A stretch of DNA of 64,000 bases from Streptomyces tardus (GTDB taxonomy: Bacteria > Actinomycetota > Actinomycetes > Streptomycetales > Streptomycetaceae). Below are positions 18,602-28,167 of the stretch, piece by piece; position 1 is the first letter of the stretch; the number at the start of each line of letters is the position of its first letter. Below the pieces are notes generated by a model, which saw only the letters and a list, made by a program, of their open reading frames with translations, had not been told where the DNA came from and did not search any database. The DNA lies in contig NZ_JAELVF020000001.1 in NCBI RefSeq assembly GCF_018101125.2, positions 479,189 to 543,188 of the forward strand. Reading direction: 5' to 3'. The translations under genes and the position numbers were made by a program.

Positions 18602-19468
18602 GTGCCCGACCGGTCAGAGTGGTCCGTCAGCGAACCACAGAAGCTCACGATCCCGCCGCCTGTGCGCCGGGCGCGCATCCGGGTCGTCGGCGGCACGGTG
18701 AACGTCGTGGGCAGCGAGAGCATCACCGAGGCCAGTCTGGAGGTCACCTCGATCGAGGGCGAGCCGCTGCGGGTGAGCGTCGAGGACGGCACCCTCACGG
18801 TCACCCACGCCGATCTGCCCTGGCAGGGCTTTCTGAAGCTGCTGGAGCCGAAGAACTGGCAGCGCCGTGTCGTGCTCACTCTCGCGGTGCCGGCCGACTG
18901 CGAGCTGAAGCTCGGCCAGGTGACGGGACGCGCGGTGGTCTCCGGGATCACCGCGGGCACCGAGGTGCGTGCGGTCAGCGCCGACACCACCCTGGTTCGG
19001 CTCGGCGGCGAGGTGCGCACCGACACCGTCTCCGGCGATGTGGAGACGCAGCAGCTGTCCGGCCCGCTGCGCTTCCACTCCGTCTCCGGCGCGCTCACCG
19101 CCGTGGAGAGCGGCGGCAGCGTCCGGGCCGAGGCGGTGGACAGCAATCTTGTGCTCGATCTGGCGAAGATCGGTGCCGATTCGGACTTCCGGTTGACCAA
19201 CGTGTCGGGCGCCATCTCGGTGCGGCTGCCCGACCAGCCGGACCTCGCCGTCGACGCGAGCACCGCGAGCGGCTCCGTCCGGTCGGCCTTCGGGGAGCTG
19301 GCCGTCGCCTCCGAGTGGGCCGGTCGCCGCATCAGCGGGAAGCTCGGCAGCGGAAGCGGGAGGTTGCAGGCCAAGAGCGTCTCCGGCTCCGTCACCCTGC
19401 TGCGCCGCCCGCCGGCCGAACCGGCCCACGCAGCCCAGGACCACGCGACTCCCGGTAAGGACCTCTGA
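18602..19468 (+). CDS. DUF4097 beta-strand repeat protein
   Basis: 288-residue protein of the DUF4097 (adhesin-like beta-repeat) family. After a short N terminus (PEQ-like, proline-rich), repeated short beta strands with G-V-S-G turns continue to the end (VTGRAVVSGI, AVSADTTL, TVSGDVETQQLSGPLRFHSVSGAL, NVSGAISV, SVSGSVTLL), consistent with a right-handed beta-solenoid. No signal peptide or TM segment is seen, so it should be cytoplasmic or peripheral. The start GTG 18602 is preceded by GGAGG at 18591-18595. A single base separates its stop from the padR start, so the two form an operon behind the palindromic promoter. Biochemical role unknown. Confidence 0.88.
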   Translation: MPDRSEWSVSEPQKLTIPPPVRRARIRVVGGTVNVVGSESITEASLEVTSIEGEPLRVSVEDGTLTVTHADLPWQGFLKLLEPKNWQRRVVLTLAVPADCELKLGQVTGRAVVSGITAGTEVRAVSADTTLVRLGGEVRTDTVSGDVETQQLSGPLRFHSVSGALTAVESGGSVRAEAVDSNLVLDLAKIGADSDFRLTNVSGAISVRLPDQPDLAVDASTASGSVRSAFGELAVASEWAGRRISGKLGSGSGRLQAKSVSGSVTLLRRPPAEPAHAAQDHATPGKDL

Positions 19469-19469
19469 C

Positions 19470-20597
19470 ATGCCCCCAGTCTTTGCCCACGGCCGACTGC
19501 GCCTCTACCTCCTCAAGCTCCTCGACGAGACGCCCCGCCACGGCTATGAGCTGATCCGGCTGCTGGAAGAGCGCTTCCAGGGGCTCTACGCGCCCTCCGC
19601 CGGCACCGTCTATCCGCGGCTGGCCAAGCTGGAGGCCGAGGGGCTGATCGAGCACGCCACCGAGGGCGGCCGAAAGGTCTACAGCATCACCGCCGCGGGT
19701 CTGGCCGAGCTGGCCGACCGCCAGGGCGAATTGGCCGATCTGGAGCTGGAGATCCACGAGTCGCTGACCGCGCTCGCCGACGAGATACGCGAGGACGTCC
19801 GGGACAGCGCGAGCGAGCTGCGCCGCGAGGTGTTCGAAGCGACCCGGAACGTCGCCGCACCGGCGGACGGCGACTCGGCGAGCAGCGGTGCGAGGGAGGA
19901 CGCGGGAGCCCGTTCCTCCTGGCCCGACCAGGAGAGCTGGCAGCGGGCCAAGGACGAACTGCTGCAGGCCAAGCGCGAGTTGCAGCGCCAGGCACGGCGC
20001 GCACGGGACGAGAGCCGCCGTGCGCGGCAGCAGGCCAAGGCCGCCGAGGAGGAGGCCGACCGCGCCCACCACAAGGCACGCCAGGAGGCCCACAAGGAGG
20101 CCCGGGAGGCCGCCGAGGAGGAGGTCAGGCGGATTGCCCGGACCGTACAGGACCAGGTCCAGGAGCGCGCGAGGACCGGCGACTGGCAAGGGGCGGTGCG
20201 CGAGGGCATGGCCGAACTCGCCAAGGAAATGGGCACCTTGGGCCGTATAACCGGGCAGGCCAGCGCCTGGCCGCCGTTCGGCGGTGGCTGGAGCAGCAAG
20301 ACCTACCGCGGCCGACCGGACGGCACCTCGCCGGACGAGAGCGCCCCCGGCGAGGCGGCAGCCGATGCGGACAGCTCGGCCGCCCCGGAGATACCCCAGC
20401 CGGAGTGGGCCACGGAGCCGCTTCGGGAGGACGAGGAGCCGACGCGAGCGCTGGAGCGGCTGCTCGACCGATTCCGGGACGACGTCCGGGACGCCTCCCG
20501 GGACCACGGAGTCACCCGCGAGCAGCTGCACGAGATCCGTCGCGAACTGTCCGGCGCGGCAGTGCACATCGGAAGCGTGCTGCGTCCGAAGGACTGA
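19470..20597 (+). CDS. PadR-family regulator with long coiled-coil extension
   Basis: 375 residues, far longer than a normal PadR (about 110-200). An N-terminal winged helix (about 1-95) contains RLRLYLLKLLDETPRHGYEL and PSAGTVYPRLAKLEAEGLI. A linker follows, then a strongly charged helical coiled coil (about 150-235, rich in Arg, Glu, Ala, Lys). A low-complexity stretch comes next, with a second amphipathic helical region near the C terminus (ALERLLDRFRDDVRDASRDHG). It is coupled to DUF4097 (1-nt gap) and probably represses the shared promoter. The coiled coil suggests oligomerisation or binding of a partner, perhaps the DUF4097 protein (inference). Confidence 0.9.
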   Translation: MPPVFAHGRLRLYLLKLLDETPRHGYELIRLLEERFQGLYAPSAGTVYPRLAKLEAEGLIEHATEGGRKVYSITAAGLAELADRQGELADLELEIHESLTALADEIREDVRDSASELRREVFEATRNVAAPADGDSASSGAREDAGARSSWPDQESWQRAKDELLQAKRELQRQARRARDESRRARQQAKAAEEEADRAHHKARQEAHKEAREAAEEEVRRIARTVQDQVQERARTGDWQGAVREGMAELAKEMGTLGRITGQASAWPPFGGGWSSKTYRGRPDGTSPDESAPGEAAADADSSAAPEIPQPEWATEPLREDEEPTRALERLLDRFRDDVRDASRDHGVTREQLHEIRRELSGAAVHIGSVLRPKD

Positions 20598-20611
20598 GCG
20601 CCGGCCGCAGG

Positions 20612-20652
20612 GTGGAGGGGTGCCGCACCGAGTCGGCGCGACGCCCCTCCAC
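20612..20652 (+). terminator. weak hairpin after padR
   Basis: 9-bp GC-rich stem (20612-20620 with 20644-20652) and a large loop, just past the padR stop. May terminate the DUF4097-padR transcript. Confidence 0.4.
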
Positions 20653-20765
20653 TCTCCCGCGCAGCACGAGACGGCCCCGCCCGACGCAACGGTCTTCCCC
20701 GCCGGCCCGGAGGGCGGTCCTGCTCGACGCGCGGTTCCGCCCGCCGGTTCCGCGTGCCCGTCGGG

Positions 20766-20795
20766 GTCAGGCGAGGTCAGGCGAGGTCAGGCGAG
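20766..20795. repeat. 10-bp tandem repeat overlapping a stop codon
   Basis: Three perfect copies of gtcaggcgag. The last copy contains the stop and final codons of the minus-strand GNAT gene, so the array begins inside the coding end. Confidence 0.85.
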
Positions 20796-21320
20796 GTGCT
20801 TGGCGAACCAGTGGTCGGCGTACGGTTCCTCGTTGAACGCGGGTACCTCGGTGTAACCGTGCCGGGTGTAGAGCGCCCGCGCCTCCACGAGGTCCTTGCG
20901 AGTGTCCATCCGCAGCAGGTGCACACCCAGCACTCGGGCTGCTTCCTCGGCAGCGGCCAGCAGCGCCGCACCGCCGCCGCTCCCCCGGCACTCCGGACGT
21001 ACGAACAGCCGGGTCAGTTCGGCGACTTGCGGCTCGCGCAGCGCCTCCGTTCCTCGGCGCAGATGCGGCTCGAGCTGCCCAGCGCGTTCGATGAGGCGTA
21101 CGCCGACACAGCCGCCGACCGTTCCGCCGTACTCGGCGAGCAGAAAGAGCCCGGTCGGCGGGGCCAGGTCGCCGCTCGGTTCGTCGGCCATCGCGGCGTC
21201 CACGGACTCCGGAGTGGCAGGGCGGTCGAAGTAGCGCGAGACCAACTCGGCGTAGTAGGCGCGGAGTTCGCCCTGCGCCGCCTGCGAGTCGATGTCGACC
21301 GGCGTCACTTTCCAGGTCAT
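20787..21320 (-). CDS. GNAT-family N-acetyltransferase
   Basis: 177-residue acetyltransferase. The GNAT core includes strand beta4 VAELTRLFVRP, the acetyl-CoA pyrophosphate loop ECRGSGGGAALLAAAEEAA (matching Q/RxxGxG/A), and the C-terminal LYTRHGYTEVPAFNEEPYADHWF typical of small-molecule or amino-acid acetylating members. Start ATG 21320 gives MTWKVTPVDID. The C terminus (AKHLA) lies in a 10-bp tandem repeat. It stands alone, convergent with padR. Substrate unknown. Confidence 0.87.
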   Translation of the reverse strand: MTWKVTPVDIDSQAAQGELRAYYAELVSRYFDRPATPESVDAAMADEPSGDLAPPTGLFLLAEYGGTVGGCVGVRLIERAGQLEPHLRRGTEALREPQVAELTRLFVRPECRGSGGGAALLAAAEEAARVLGVHLLRMDTRKDLVEARALYTRHGYTEVPAFNEEPYADHWFAKHLA

Positions 21321-21787
21321 ACGGCCATTATCAGCAGCCGCGCAACTTCCTTCGCTCCCGCGGTCGCGATCAGTGCGTCAGAGCCCCGCTCAGTCCCTGG
21401 CGACCGCGAAGCCTTCGCCCCACGGCGTCGCGGCACCTCGGTCCCTCAGGTCCGCGCAGCAAGACCGAGCCCCCGCCGCGTCCCGACCACCGAGCGGTCC
21501 ACCGGTCCAGAGGCCCACCGAGCGGTCCACCGGTCCAGAGGCCCACCGGGCGGCCTCGCCTCGCGACCTCGCCACCCCACCGCCTCACGGCCCCACGGGC
21601 GACGTCACCGCCTCGCGACGTCACGACGTCACCGCCTCAGACCTCAGGCGTCAGACCTCAGGCGTCAGGCGTCACAGCACTACGGCGTTACGACGTCACG
21701 GCGTCACCGCCTCGCGGCATCACGACGTTTGCGACGTTTGCGGCGTCACGGCGTTTGCGGCGTCACGACGTTTGCGGCGCTGCGGCG
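21321..21787. other. repeat-rich non-coding gap
   Basis: 467 bp between GNAT and MDR genes. It contains a 28-bp tandem duplication (21488-21553) and a degenerate gcgtcacgacgtttgcg-type array at about 21600-21790. No gene is supported on either strand. Confidence 0.6.
21488..21553. repeat. 28-bp tandem repeat
   Basis: Two identical 28-bp units (21488-21515 and 21516-21543) and the first 10 bp of a third with one change. Confidence 0.85.
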
Positions 21788-21790
21788 TCA
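21600..21790. repeat. degenerate cgtcacg/acgtttgcgg repeat region
   Basis: Many interleaved copies of short words such as gcgtcacg, gacgtttgcg and ctcaggcgtcag over about 190 bp. It abuts the 3' end of the minus-strand MDR gene. Confidence 0.7.
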
Positions 21791-22756
21791 CTGCTGCGGC
21801 GTCAGGACCAGCTTGCCGAGGAGCTCGCCGGCGGCCATCTTCGCCAGTCCGTCGCGCGCACGCGTCAGCGGCAGCACGGAGTCGATGAGGGGCCGTACCC
21901 CGGTGGTGGCACAGAAGTTGAGCAGATCGGCCAGCTCGTCCCTGGTGCCCATGGTCGAGCCGAGAACGTTCAGCTGCTGGAAGAGGATCCGGTTCAGCTC
22001 GGCATTCTGCGGGTCGGGCCCGGTGGTGGCGCCGGCGACGACGAGCGTGCCGCCGGGCCTGAGCGATTTCACCGAGTGCGACCAGGTGGCCGCACCGACC
22101 GTTTCCAGCACGACGTCGACCCGGCGCGGCAGCCGTGCGCCGGTCTCGAAGGCGTCTTCCGCGCCCAACACCCGGGCGCGTGCCCGTTTGGCCTCGTCGC
22201 GGCTGGTGGCGAAGACCCGTACGCCCGCGGCCGCTCCGAGCACGATCGCCGCAGTGGCGACTCCGCCGCCCGCCCCCTGGACGAGCACGCTCTGGCCGGG
22301 CCGCGCCCTCGCCCGAGTGAAGAGCATCCGGTACGCGGTGAGCCAGGCGGTGGGCAGACAGGCCGCCTCCTCGAAGGTGATCCCGGACGGCTTGGGCAGC
22401 ACGTTCCACTGCGGTACGGCGACGCGTTCGGCGAAGGTGCCCTGGTACTTCTCGGTGAGGATCGTCGGGGTCTCGCGGGCGTCCACACCGTGGCCGCTCT
22501 GCCCGACCACGCCGTGGACGACGACCTCGTTCCCGTCGGCATCCACTCCTGCGGCATCGCATCCCAGGATCATCGGCAACTGTTCGTCGCCGAGGCCGAC
22601 GCCGCGCAGGGACCAGAGATCGTGGTGGTTGATCGAGGCGGCCCGGACGTCGATGACGGTCCAGCCCGGCGGCACTTCGGGTTCCGGGCGCTCTCCGAGC
22701 TCCAGCCCGTTCAGAGGTGCATCGCGGTCGGTCCTGGCGGCGTAGGCAGCGAACAT
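21788..22756 (-). CDS. MDR-family NAD(P)H-dependent oxidoreductase (zinc-free)
   Basis: 322-residue medium-chain dehydrogenase/reductase. N-terminal GroES-like domain ([13 protein letters not shown]), then the Rossmann domain with [18 protein letters not shown] as the nucleotide loop (about residue 160-178) and [24 protein letters not shown]. The usual catalytic-zinc GHE motif is replaced by LGCDAAG and the structural-zinc cysteine cluster is missing, so it belongs with quinone reductase/crotonyl-type MDRs rather than zinc alcohol dehydrogenases. The start [10 protein letters not shown] at ATG 22756 is typical. Reaction unknown; monocistronic. Confidence 0.88.
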   Translation of the reverse strand: MFAAYAARTDRDAPLNGLELGERPEPEVPPGWTVIDVRAASINHHDLWSLRGVGLGDEQLPMILGCDAAGVDADGNEVVVHGVVGQSGHGVDARETPTILTEKYQGTFAERVAVPQWNVLPKPSGITFEEAACLPTAWLTAYRMLFTRARARPGQSVLVQGAGGGVATAAIVLGAAAGVRVFATSRDEAKRARARVLGAEDAFETGARLPRRVDVVLETVGAATWSHSVKSLRPGGTLVVAGATTGPDPQNAELNRILFQQLNVLGSTMGTRDELADLLNFCATTGVRPLIDSVLPLTRARDGLAKMAAGELLGKLVLTPQQ

Positions 22757-23093
22757 GCACCCAAGCTACCCACGGGTAGACCGAGGCGTCACACCACTCG
22801 CCGGTGCGCTCCGGGCGTCGGTCGCCCGACGGCACGGGCGACCGGCCGACGCGTACGGAGGCAGGGGCGGCGTGTGTGGCCTGGGCCGCAGGGGGAGCGT
22901 CGGCCGGCCCGCCGCGCGACCGCCGGAGTCCCGCAATGCGCAACGGCGGGGTGGCGGGCCGTCGAAGGCCGTCACCCCGCCGTGGCCACCCAGCCGTCGC
23001 GACTGCGCCGTCGCGACTGCGCCGTCGCCGGCTGGACGTCGCCGGCTGGAGGTCGCCGCCCGGCGTTCGGAGGGCCGTGTCGTCGGAGAACCC

Positions 23094-23128
23094 TGGCTTC
23101 CGGCACCGGTGCACGATGCCGGAAGCCA
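23094..23128 (-). terminator. second hairpin downstream of amino-acid ABC operon
   Basis: Perfect 12-bp stem (23094-23105 with 23117-23128), 11-nt loop. Confidence 0.55.
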
Positions 23129-23175
23129 CATCGCCGCTGCCTGCCCCCGCGTCCCAGCGCCCTCGTCGCCTCGCG

Positions 23176-23207
23176 GATGTCGGCGACCCGGCGGGGTCGC
23201 CGACATC
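23176..23207 (-). terminator. hairpin terminator of amino-acid ABC operon
   Basis: Perfect 14-bp stem (23176-23189 with 23194-23207) closed by a 4-nt loop, about 90 bp past the stop of the ATPase gene. Confidence 0.75.
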
Positions 23208-23225
23208 GTCGCGGAGCGCGCCCCA

Positions 23226-23273
23226 CAGACCCACAGACCCGCAGACCCGCAGACCCGCAGACCCGCAGAGGAT
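23226..23273. repeat. 8-bp tandem repeat
   Basis: Six copies of cagacccg, the first with a terminal a, immediately 3' of the ABC ATPase gene. Confidence 0.88.
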
Positions 23274-23293
23274 GGCGTGCTGCGGGCCGCTGT

Positions 23294-24094
23294 TCAGAGC
23301 ACCTTGGAGAGGAAGCCCTTGGTGCGCTCGTGCTGCGGGTTGTTCAGAACGTCGCGCGGATGGCCGGCTTCGACCACGACGCCGTCGTCCATGAAGACGA
23401 GCGCGTCGCCGACCTCGCGAGCGAAGCCCATTTCGTGGGTGACGACGATCATCGTCATGCCGGACTCTGCCAGGTCGCGCATCACGTCGAGCACTTCGCC
23501 GACGAGCTCCGGGTCAAGCGCCGAGGTGGGCTCGTCGAAGAGCATCAGCTTCGGCTCCATCGCCAGTGCCCTGGCGATGGCGACGCGCTGCTGCTGCCCG
23601 CCGGAGAGCTGGGCGGGGTAGTTGTTCTTGCGGTCGCTGAGCCCGACGCGGTCGAGCAGCTTCTCGGCGCGCTCGCGGGCCGCGGCCTTGGACTCGCCCT
23701 TGACCTGGACCGGGGCCTCCATGACGTTCCCGAGGGCCGTCATGTGCGGGAAGAGGTTGAAGCGCTGGAACACCATGCCGATGTCCTTGCGCTGCGCCGC
23801 GACTTCGCTCTCCTTCAGCTCGTAGAGCTTGTCGCCCTTCTCGCGGTACCCGACGAGGCGGCCGTCGACCGAGAGCCGGCCGGCGTTGATCTGCTCCAGG
23901 TGGTTGATGCACCGCAGGAAGGTCGACTTGCCGGAGCCGGACGGGCCGACGAGGCAGAAGACCTCCTGTGGCGCCACCTCCAGGTCGATGCCCTTGAGCA
24001 CCTCGACCGGGCCGAAGGACTTGTGCACGGCCTCGGCTTTCACCATCGGCTGTGCTGACTGCTTGCCGGACTGCTCGGCAGGACGGGCGGTCAT
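23294..24094 (-). CDS. Polar amino-acid ABC transporter, ATP-binding protein
   Basis: 266-residue ATPase of the GlnQ/GluA type. Walker [10 protein letters not shown] at 50-58, Q-loop [11 protein letters not shown], signature [15 protein letters not shown], Walker [16 protein letters not shown], and switch His in [12 protein letters not shown]. An extra 17 residues precede the usual start, with an internal ATG at residue 17 ([12 protein letters not shown]) as an alternative. The ATG at 24094 overlaps the permease stop by 4 bp. It is the last gene of a three-gene importer operon and energises uptake at the inner face of the membrane. Confidence 0.95.
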   Translation of the reverse strand: MTARPAEQSGKQSAQPMVKAEAVHKSFGPVEVLKGIDLEVAPQEVFCLVGPSGSGKSTFLRCINHLEQINAGRLSVDGRLVGYREKGDKLYELKESEVAAQRKDIGMVFQRFNLFPHMTALGNVMEAPVQVKGESKAAARERAEKLLDRVGLSDRKNNYPAQLSGGQQQRVAIARALAMEPKLMLFDEPTSALDPELVGEVLDVMRDLAESGMTMIVVTHEMGFAREVGDALVFMDDGVVVEAGHPRDVLNNPQHERTKGFLSKVL

Positions 24095-25113
24095 ACGGTG
24101 GTGCCTCCCACCTTGCTCGGAGTACGGAACGAGGTCAGCTGCGCCTTGATCCGCTGGATCGGCGTCGGTGGCAGCTCACGGTCGGAGCCGCGCGCGAAGT
24201 GCCGCTCCAGGTAGAACTGGCCGATGCTGAACACGGTGGTCAGCACGAGGTACCAGATCGTCACCACCATGAGCATCTCGACGATTGCCAGGTTGCGGGC
24301 ACCGATGTCCACACTGGCCTTGAAGAGCTCGTTGAACCCGATCACGTACGCCAGCGACGAGGTCTTGAGCATGTTGATGAACTCGTTGCCCGTCGGCGGG
24401 ATGATCACGCGCATCGCCTGCGGGAGGACGATGCGGCGTGTGGTCTTCGCCGAGCTCATGCCGAGCGCTTGCGCGGCCTCGGTCTGGCCCTGGTCGACCG
24501 ACTGGATGCCGGCCCGGCCGATCTCCGCCATGTATGCGGCCTCGTTGAGCGCGAGACCGAGAAGGGCGGCGACGAACGGCGTGATGACGTCGTTCATCTC
24601 GTCCTTGTAGAACGGGCCGAGGTCGAGATACGTGAAGACGAGCGCCAGGTTGAACCAGAGGAAGAGCTGGACCAGCACCGGAGTGCCGCGGAAGAACCAG
24701 ATGTAGCCCCAGGCGACGGCGCTGAGCACCGGGTTCTTCGACAGTCGCATGACGGCGAGCACCATGCCGAGGACGACGCCGATGACCATCGCCAGCACGG
24801 TGAGCTTCAGCGTCTCCCAGGCGCCCCGCATGACGGTGCCGTCGGTCAGGTACTCGCCGACGACGTCCCAGTTGATCTTGGCGCCGGCGAACGCGTACAG
24901 CAGGGCGGCCAGCAGCCCGAGCACCACGGCGGCGCTGACCCAGCGCCCGTAGTGCCGTACGGGGATGGCCGTGATCGCCGCCGGCGGGACCCGGCCCCCG
25001 GAGGCGGTGGCGGTCGGGACACTGCCGGCACCCGGGCCCTTGCGCGTGTCCGGGCCCTTGGTGAGGCCCTTTCCGGTGTCCTTGGGTGCGGACGGTTCAG
25101 TCGGTTCGGTCAC
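24091..25113 (-). CDS. Polar amino-acid ABC transporter, permease
   Basis: 340-residue His/Glu/Gln/Arg-family permease. A hydrophilic Pro/Gly/Thr-rich N terminus (about 1-50) is followed by TM segments from [18 protein letters not shown] onward. The EAA coupling loop is [28 protein letters not shown]. Only one permease is encoded, so the transporter is likely a homodimer or recruits another subunit. The gene follows the binding protein by 36 bp and overlaps the ATPase gene by 4 bp. Substrate class is inferred from family. Confidence 0.93.
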   Translation of the reverse strand: MTEPTEPSAPKDTGKGLTKGPDTRKGPGAGSVPTATASGGRVPPAAITAIPVRHYGRWVSAAVVLGLLAALLYAFAGAKINWDVVGEYLTDGTVMRGAWETLKLTVLAMVIGVVLGMVLAVMRLSKNPVLSAVAWGYIWFFRGTPVLVQLFLWFNLALVFTYLDLGPFYKDEMNDVITPFVAALLGLALNEAAYMAEIGRAGIQSVDQGQTEAAQALGMSSAKTTRRIVLPQAMRVIIPPTGNEFINMLKTSSLAYVIGFNELFKASVDIGARNLAIVEMLMVVTIWYLVLTTVFSIGQFYLERHFARGSDRELPPTPIQRIKAQLTSFRTPSKVGGTTV

Positions 25114-25149
25114 GAGGGGTTGCCTTAACTGTGGGGCCTTCTCCGGGGA

Positions 25150-26088
25150 CTACTTGCCTGCGTTGACGGTCGCCTTCTCGATGGCGCCGTCCTGCGCGTT
25201 CCACTTCTTGAGGACCTTCTCGTACTCACCGTTGTCGATGATCTCCTGCAGCGCCTTCTGGACCGCGTCCCGCAGCTGCTGGTTCTTCTTGTTCACGGCG
25301 ATGCCGTAGGGAGCGGCGTCGATCTGGTCGCCGGTGACCTCGAAGAGCTTGCCGTCGCCGGCGGTCTGCTCGTTGTAGACCGCGACCGGGTAGTCGGTGA
25401 TCACGGCGTCGGAGCGCTTGGTCTGGAGCTGGGTGATGGTGTCGGTGTCCTTGTCGGCGACGAACGGCTTGATCTTGTCGTCGCACTTCTTGGCCTGCTG
25501 CTCCATCAGGCTCTCGTTCGCCGTGCCGCGCTGGGCTGCGACCGAGAGACCGCAGAGGTCCTCCAGCGACTCGACCTTCTTCGGGTTGCCCTTCTGGACA
25601 AGGATTGCCGAGCCGGCCTGGAAGTAGTTGACGAAGTCCGCACCGCCTTCGGCGTCCTTGCTGACGCCCTCCTGGCGCTCCTTGGTGTCGGTCATCGCGG
25701 ACATCACCAGGTCGTAGCGGCCGGAGTTCAGGCCGACGACGAGCTGCGCGAAACTGCCGTTGTTGAACTTCAGCTCGACCCCCAGCTCCTTGCCGAGCGC
25801 CTTCGCGATGTCCGGGTCGATACCGGCGATCTTGTTGCCCTCGTCCATGAACTCGATGGGGGCGTAGGCGATGTCGGAGCCGACGTTGATGACGCCCTCG
25901 TTCTGGATCTTCTTCGGCAGCTGGTCGAAGAACTTGGCGTCCGACCCCTTGGTCTTGGTGTCGCCGTCGCCGGCGTCGTTGGTCTGGTCGCCACAGGCGC
26001 TGAGCAGCAGGGAGGCTGCCACCGCGACGGCTCCGGCGGCGGCGATCCTGCGGCGCCGGGGCATGCGGTGGATCGAGCGTGCGGTCAT
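25150..26088 (-). CDS. Polar amino-acid ABC transporter, substrate-binding lipoprotein
   Basis: 312-residue SBP_bac_3-type protein. The signal peptide ends in a lipobox LLLSACGD (Cys about 32), so it is a lipoprotein anchored outside the membrane. Typical domain signatures are SDIAYAPIEFMDEGNKIAGIDPDIAKALGKELG and RYDLVMSAMTDTKERQEG (each read in parts). ATG 26088 was chosen over the longer open frame because AGGAGG lies at 26095-26100, six nt upstream, and a normal signal sequence follows. First gene of the operon. The exact amino acid bound cannot be stated. Confidence 0.95.
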   Translation of the reverse strand: MTARSIHRMPRRRRIAAAGAVAVAASLLLSACGDQTNDAGDGDTKTKGSDAKFFDQLPKKIQNEGVINVGSDIAYAPIEFMDEGNKIAGIDPDIAKALGKELGVELKFNNGSFAQLVVGLNSGRYDLVMSAMTDTKERQEGVSKDAEGGADFVNYFQAGSAILVQKGNPKKVESLEDLCGLSVAAQRGTANESLMEQQAKKCDDKIKPFVADKDTDTITQLQTKRSDAVITDYPVAVYNEQTAGDGKLFEVTGDQIDAAPYGIAVNKKNQQLRDAVQKALQEIIDNGEYEKVLKKWNAQDGAIEKATVNAGK

Positions 26089-26650
26089 GCGGGGCCTCCT
26101 GCTTGGGGGTGGGGCATAAGAGGGGTGGGCTGCAGGTACACACCTTCGAGTACCGCAACCCTGTGTAGTGCCCGAATCTTGCCATCCGGACACACGCTCC
26201 TTGGGGCTCAGCGATATCAAAATCGGATAACGGCGGTCTTCCCGCGATTAACTTCCGCCGCCGATCGATCATTTGTGGATGTCCGACAAAGCCCTGAGAC
26301 CTTCGTCACGAGCGGCCGGTCCGCCCGGGCAGCTTCCTGCCACGCCCGCTTCGGCTCCGAAGCCGCTCTCATCTGCCCGTTTACGGTACGAGCGACGGAG
26401 AGCCGCACCGGGCGGCCCGGCCGGTGATCGACGAGAGTCACAACTCACTCGTGCTGAGCCCCGGGCATCCGGTAAAAAGGGCAGTTACACCCCTCACCCG
26501 GGGACACAGGGCGCGTGTGCGGCGCGCCCGGCGTTCGTCCTCCCCCTGGACGGCGGCCCAACCGCCGAACAGGACACGAACGCAGTGCCCGCCCGCTCCT
26601 CAACCTGGCAGCGGTAACCCTCGGTAGATACACGGATAAAGGGGTCAAAA
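26089..26650. other. divergent regulatory region, ABC importer / malic enzyme
   Basis: 562 bp between divergent starts. A TTTGT-N9-ACAAA inverted repeat (26272-26290) is the clearest structure. The rest has unusually low GC around 26210-26290, fitting promoters. No gene was supported. Confidence 0.5.
26272..26290. promoter_or_regulatory. candidate operator, TTTGT-N9-ACAAA
   Basis: Perfect 5-bp arms in an AT-rich patch between the amino-acid importer and malic enzyme genes. The binding protein is unknown; the site is a suggestion only. Confidence 0.3.
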
Positions 26651-27847
26651 GTGGCAGCGGAGATTGTGAATCCGCAGGGTGAACTGGACGAGGACGCCAT
26701 CGACCCGGCGTTCGCGCTTCACCGCGGCGGCAAGATGGCAGTGCGTGCGACGGTCCCGGTCAAGGACGCCGACGATCTGTCCCTGGCCTACACGCCCGGT
26801 GTCGCGAAGGTGTGCAGCGCCATCGCGGAGGATCCGGAGCTGGTCTACGACTACACCTGGAAGTCGCAGGTGGTGGCCGTCGTCACCGACGGCAGCGCGG
26901 TGCTGGGCCTGGGCGACATCGGCCCGGAGGCGTCACTGCCGGTGATGGAGGGCAAGGCGATCCTCTTCAAGCAGTTCGGCGGCGTCGACGCCGTGCCGAT
27001 CGCGCTGGACACCAAGGACACGGACGAGATCGTCGACACCGTTGTGCGTCTCGCGCCTTCCTTCGGCGGGGTGAACCTCGAGGACATCTCCGCACCGCGA
27101 TGCTTCGAGATCGAGCGGCGGCTCCAGGAGAAGCTGGACATCCCGATCTTCCACGACGACCAGCACGGCACCGCTGTCGTCACGCTCGCCGCGCTGCGCA
27201 ACGCCGCCCTGCTGAGCGGCCGTTCACTCGGCGAGCTGCGCGCGGTCATCTCCGGATCGGGAGCGGCCGGAGTGGCGATCGCCAAGATCCTGACCGAGGC
27301 CGGTATCGGCGATGTCGCGGTCTGCGACCGCAAGGGCGTGGTCTCCTCGGAACGCACCGACCTCACCGAGGTCAAGCGCGAGGTGGCCGGTTTCACCAAC
27401 AAGGCGGGGCTCTCCGGTTCGTTGGAGTCCGCGCTGGCCGGTGCCGATGTCTTCATCGGCGTCAGCGGCGGCACGGTGCCCGAGGGGGCGGTCTCCCGGC
27501 TCGCACCCGGCGCCTTCGTCTTCGCCATGGCGAACCCGACCCCGGAGATCCACCCGGACGTGGCGCGCAGGTACGCGGCGGTCGTCGCCACCGGGCGCAG
27601 CGACTACCCGAACCAGATCAACAACGTCCTGGCCTTCCCCGGCATCTTCGCCGGTGCGCTCCAGGTGCGCGCCTCGCGCATCACCGAGGGCATGAAGCTC
27701 GCCGCCGCCGAGGCGCTTGCCGCCGTGGTGTCCGACGAGCTGAGCGCGGAGAAAGTGATCCCCTCGCCGTTCGACGAGCGGGTGGCTCCCGCAGTGACGG
27801 CTGCGGTCGCCGCCGCCGCTCGCGCCGAGGGCGTCGCACGCCGCTGA
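26651..27847 (+). CDS. Malic enzyme, NAD(P)-dependent
   Basis: 398-residue short bacterial malic enzyme that decarboxylates malate to pyruvate and yields NAD(P)H. Seen: the N-terminal [13 protein letters not shown] (substrate loop with Tyr), [24 protein letters not shown] read in parts (GLGD motif and catalytic Lys), [12 protein letters not shown] (metal-binding acidic residues), and [13 protein letters not shown] (cofactor GxGxxG). The residue after the nucleotide-binding beta2 strand is VCDRKG, which does not by itself settle NAD versus NADP. Start GTG 26651 with an AAGGGG about 7 nt upstream. A strong terminator follows, so it is monocistronic. Confidence 0.95.
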   Translation: MAAEIVNPQGELDEDAIDPAFALHRGGKMAVRATVPVKDADDLSLAYTPGVAKVCSAIAEDPELVYDYTWKSQVVAVVTDGSAVLGLGDIGPEASLPVMEGKAILFKQFGGVDAVPIALDTKDTDEIVDTVVRLAPSFGGVNLEDISAPRCFEIERRLQEKLDIPIFHDDQHGTAVVTLAALRNAALLSGRSLGELRAVISGSGAAGVAIAKILTEAGIGDVAVCDRKGVVSSERTDLTEVKREVAGFTNKAGLSGSLESALAGADVFIGVSGGTVPEGAVSRLAPGAFVFAMANPTPEIHPDVARRYAAVVATGRSDYPNQINNVLAFPGIFAGALQVRASRITEGMKLAAAEALAAVVSDELSAEKVIPSPFDERVAPAVTAAVAAAARAEGVARR

Positions 27848-28167
27848 CCCGGGAGCGGGTGCGCGGCGGGCGGGGCGGACACGGTTCGTCCCGCCCGCCG
27901 CGCACCCGCACTCCCCCGCCGACTCACGCGCGTTCCCCCGCGCCGGCCCCCGTCGTGGGTCGTGGGCGGTGGGCGGCGAGGTCCGCAGGCCCTCCGGCGC
28001 AGCCTGCGGGCCCGACGCGGGCGGCGCGCACGCCTCGGCCCGCACGCTCGCCCGCACTCCCCGCGCACGCCTCGCCGCGACCGTACGCAGAGTCGTCGCG
28101 GATGTCCGTGCGGTGATACGGGTCTTGTCCAACGAAGAGCCGCTGGGCAAGACTTCACTCCGGCACG
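27848..28167. other. gap between malic enzyme and LAL regulator genes
   Basis: 320 bp. It holds the terminator at 27855-27909; the remainder is high-GC sequence with no recognisable feature. Confidence 0.5.
27855..27909 (+). terminator. strong hairpin terminator after malic enzyme gene
   Basis: Perfect 20-bp stem (27855-27874 with 27890-27909), 15-nt loop, 8 bp past the stop codon. Confidence 0.88.

Larger units (their letters stand above)
22757..23293. other. gap with hairpins and short repeats, 3' of the amino-acid ABC operon
   Basis: 537 bp. Holds an 8-bp repeat (23226-23273), two perfect hairpins (23176-23207 and 23094-23128), imperfect cgtcgcgactgcgc repeats at about 22990-23060, and presumably the MDR promoter near 22760-22850. 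No gene. Confidence 0.6.
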
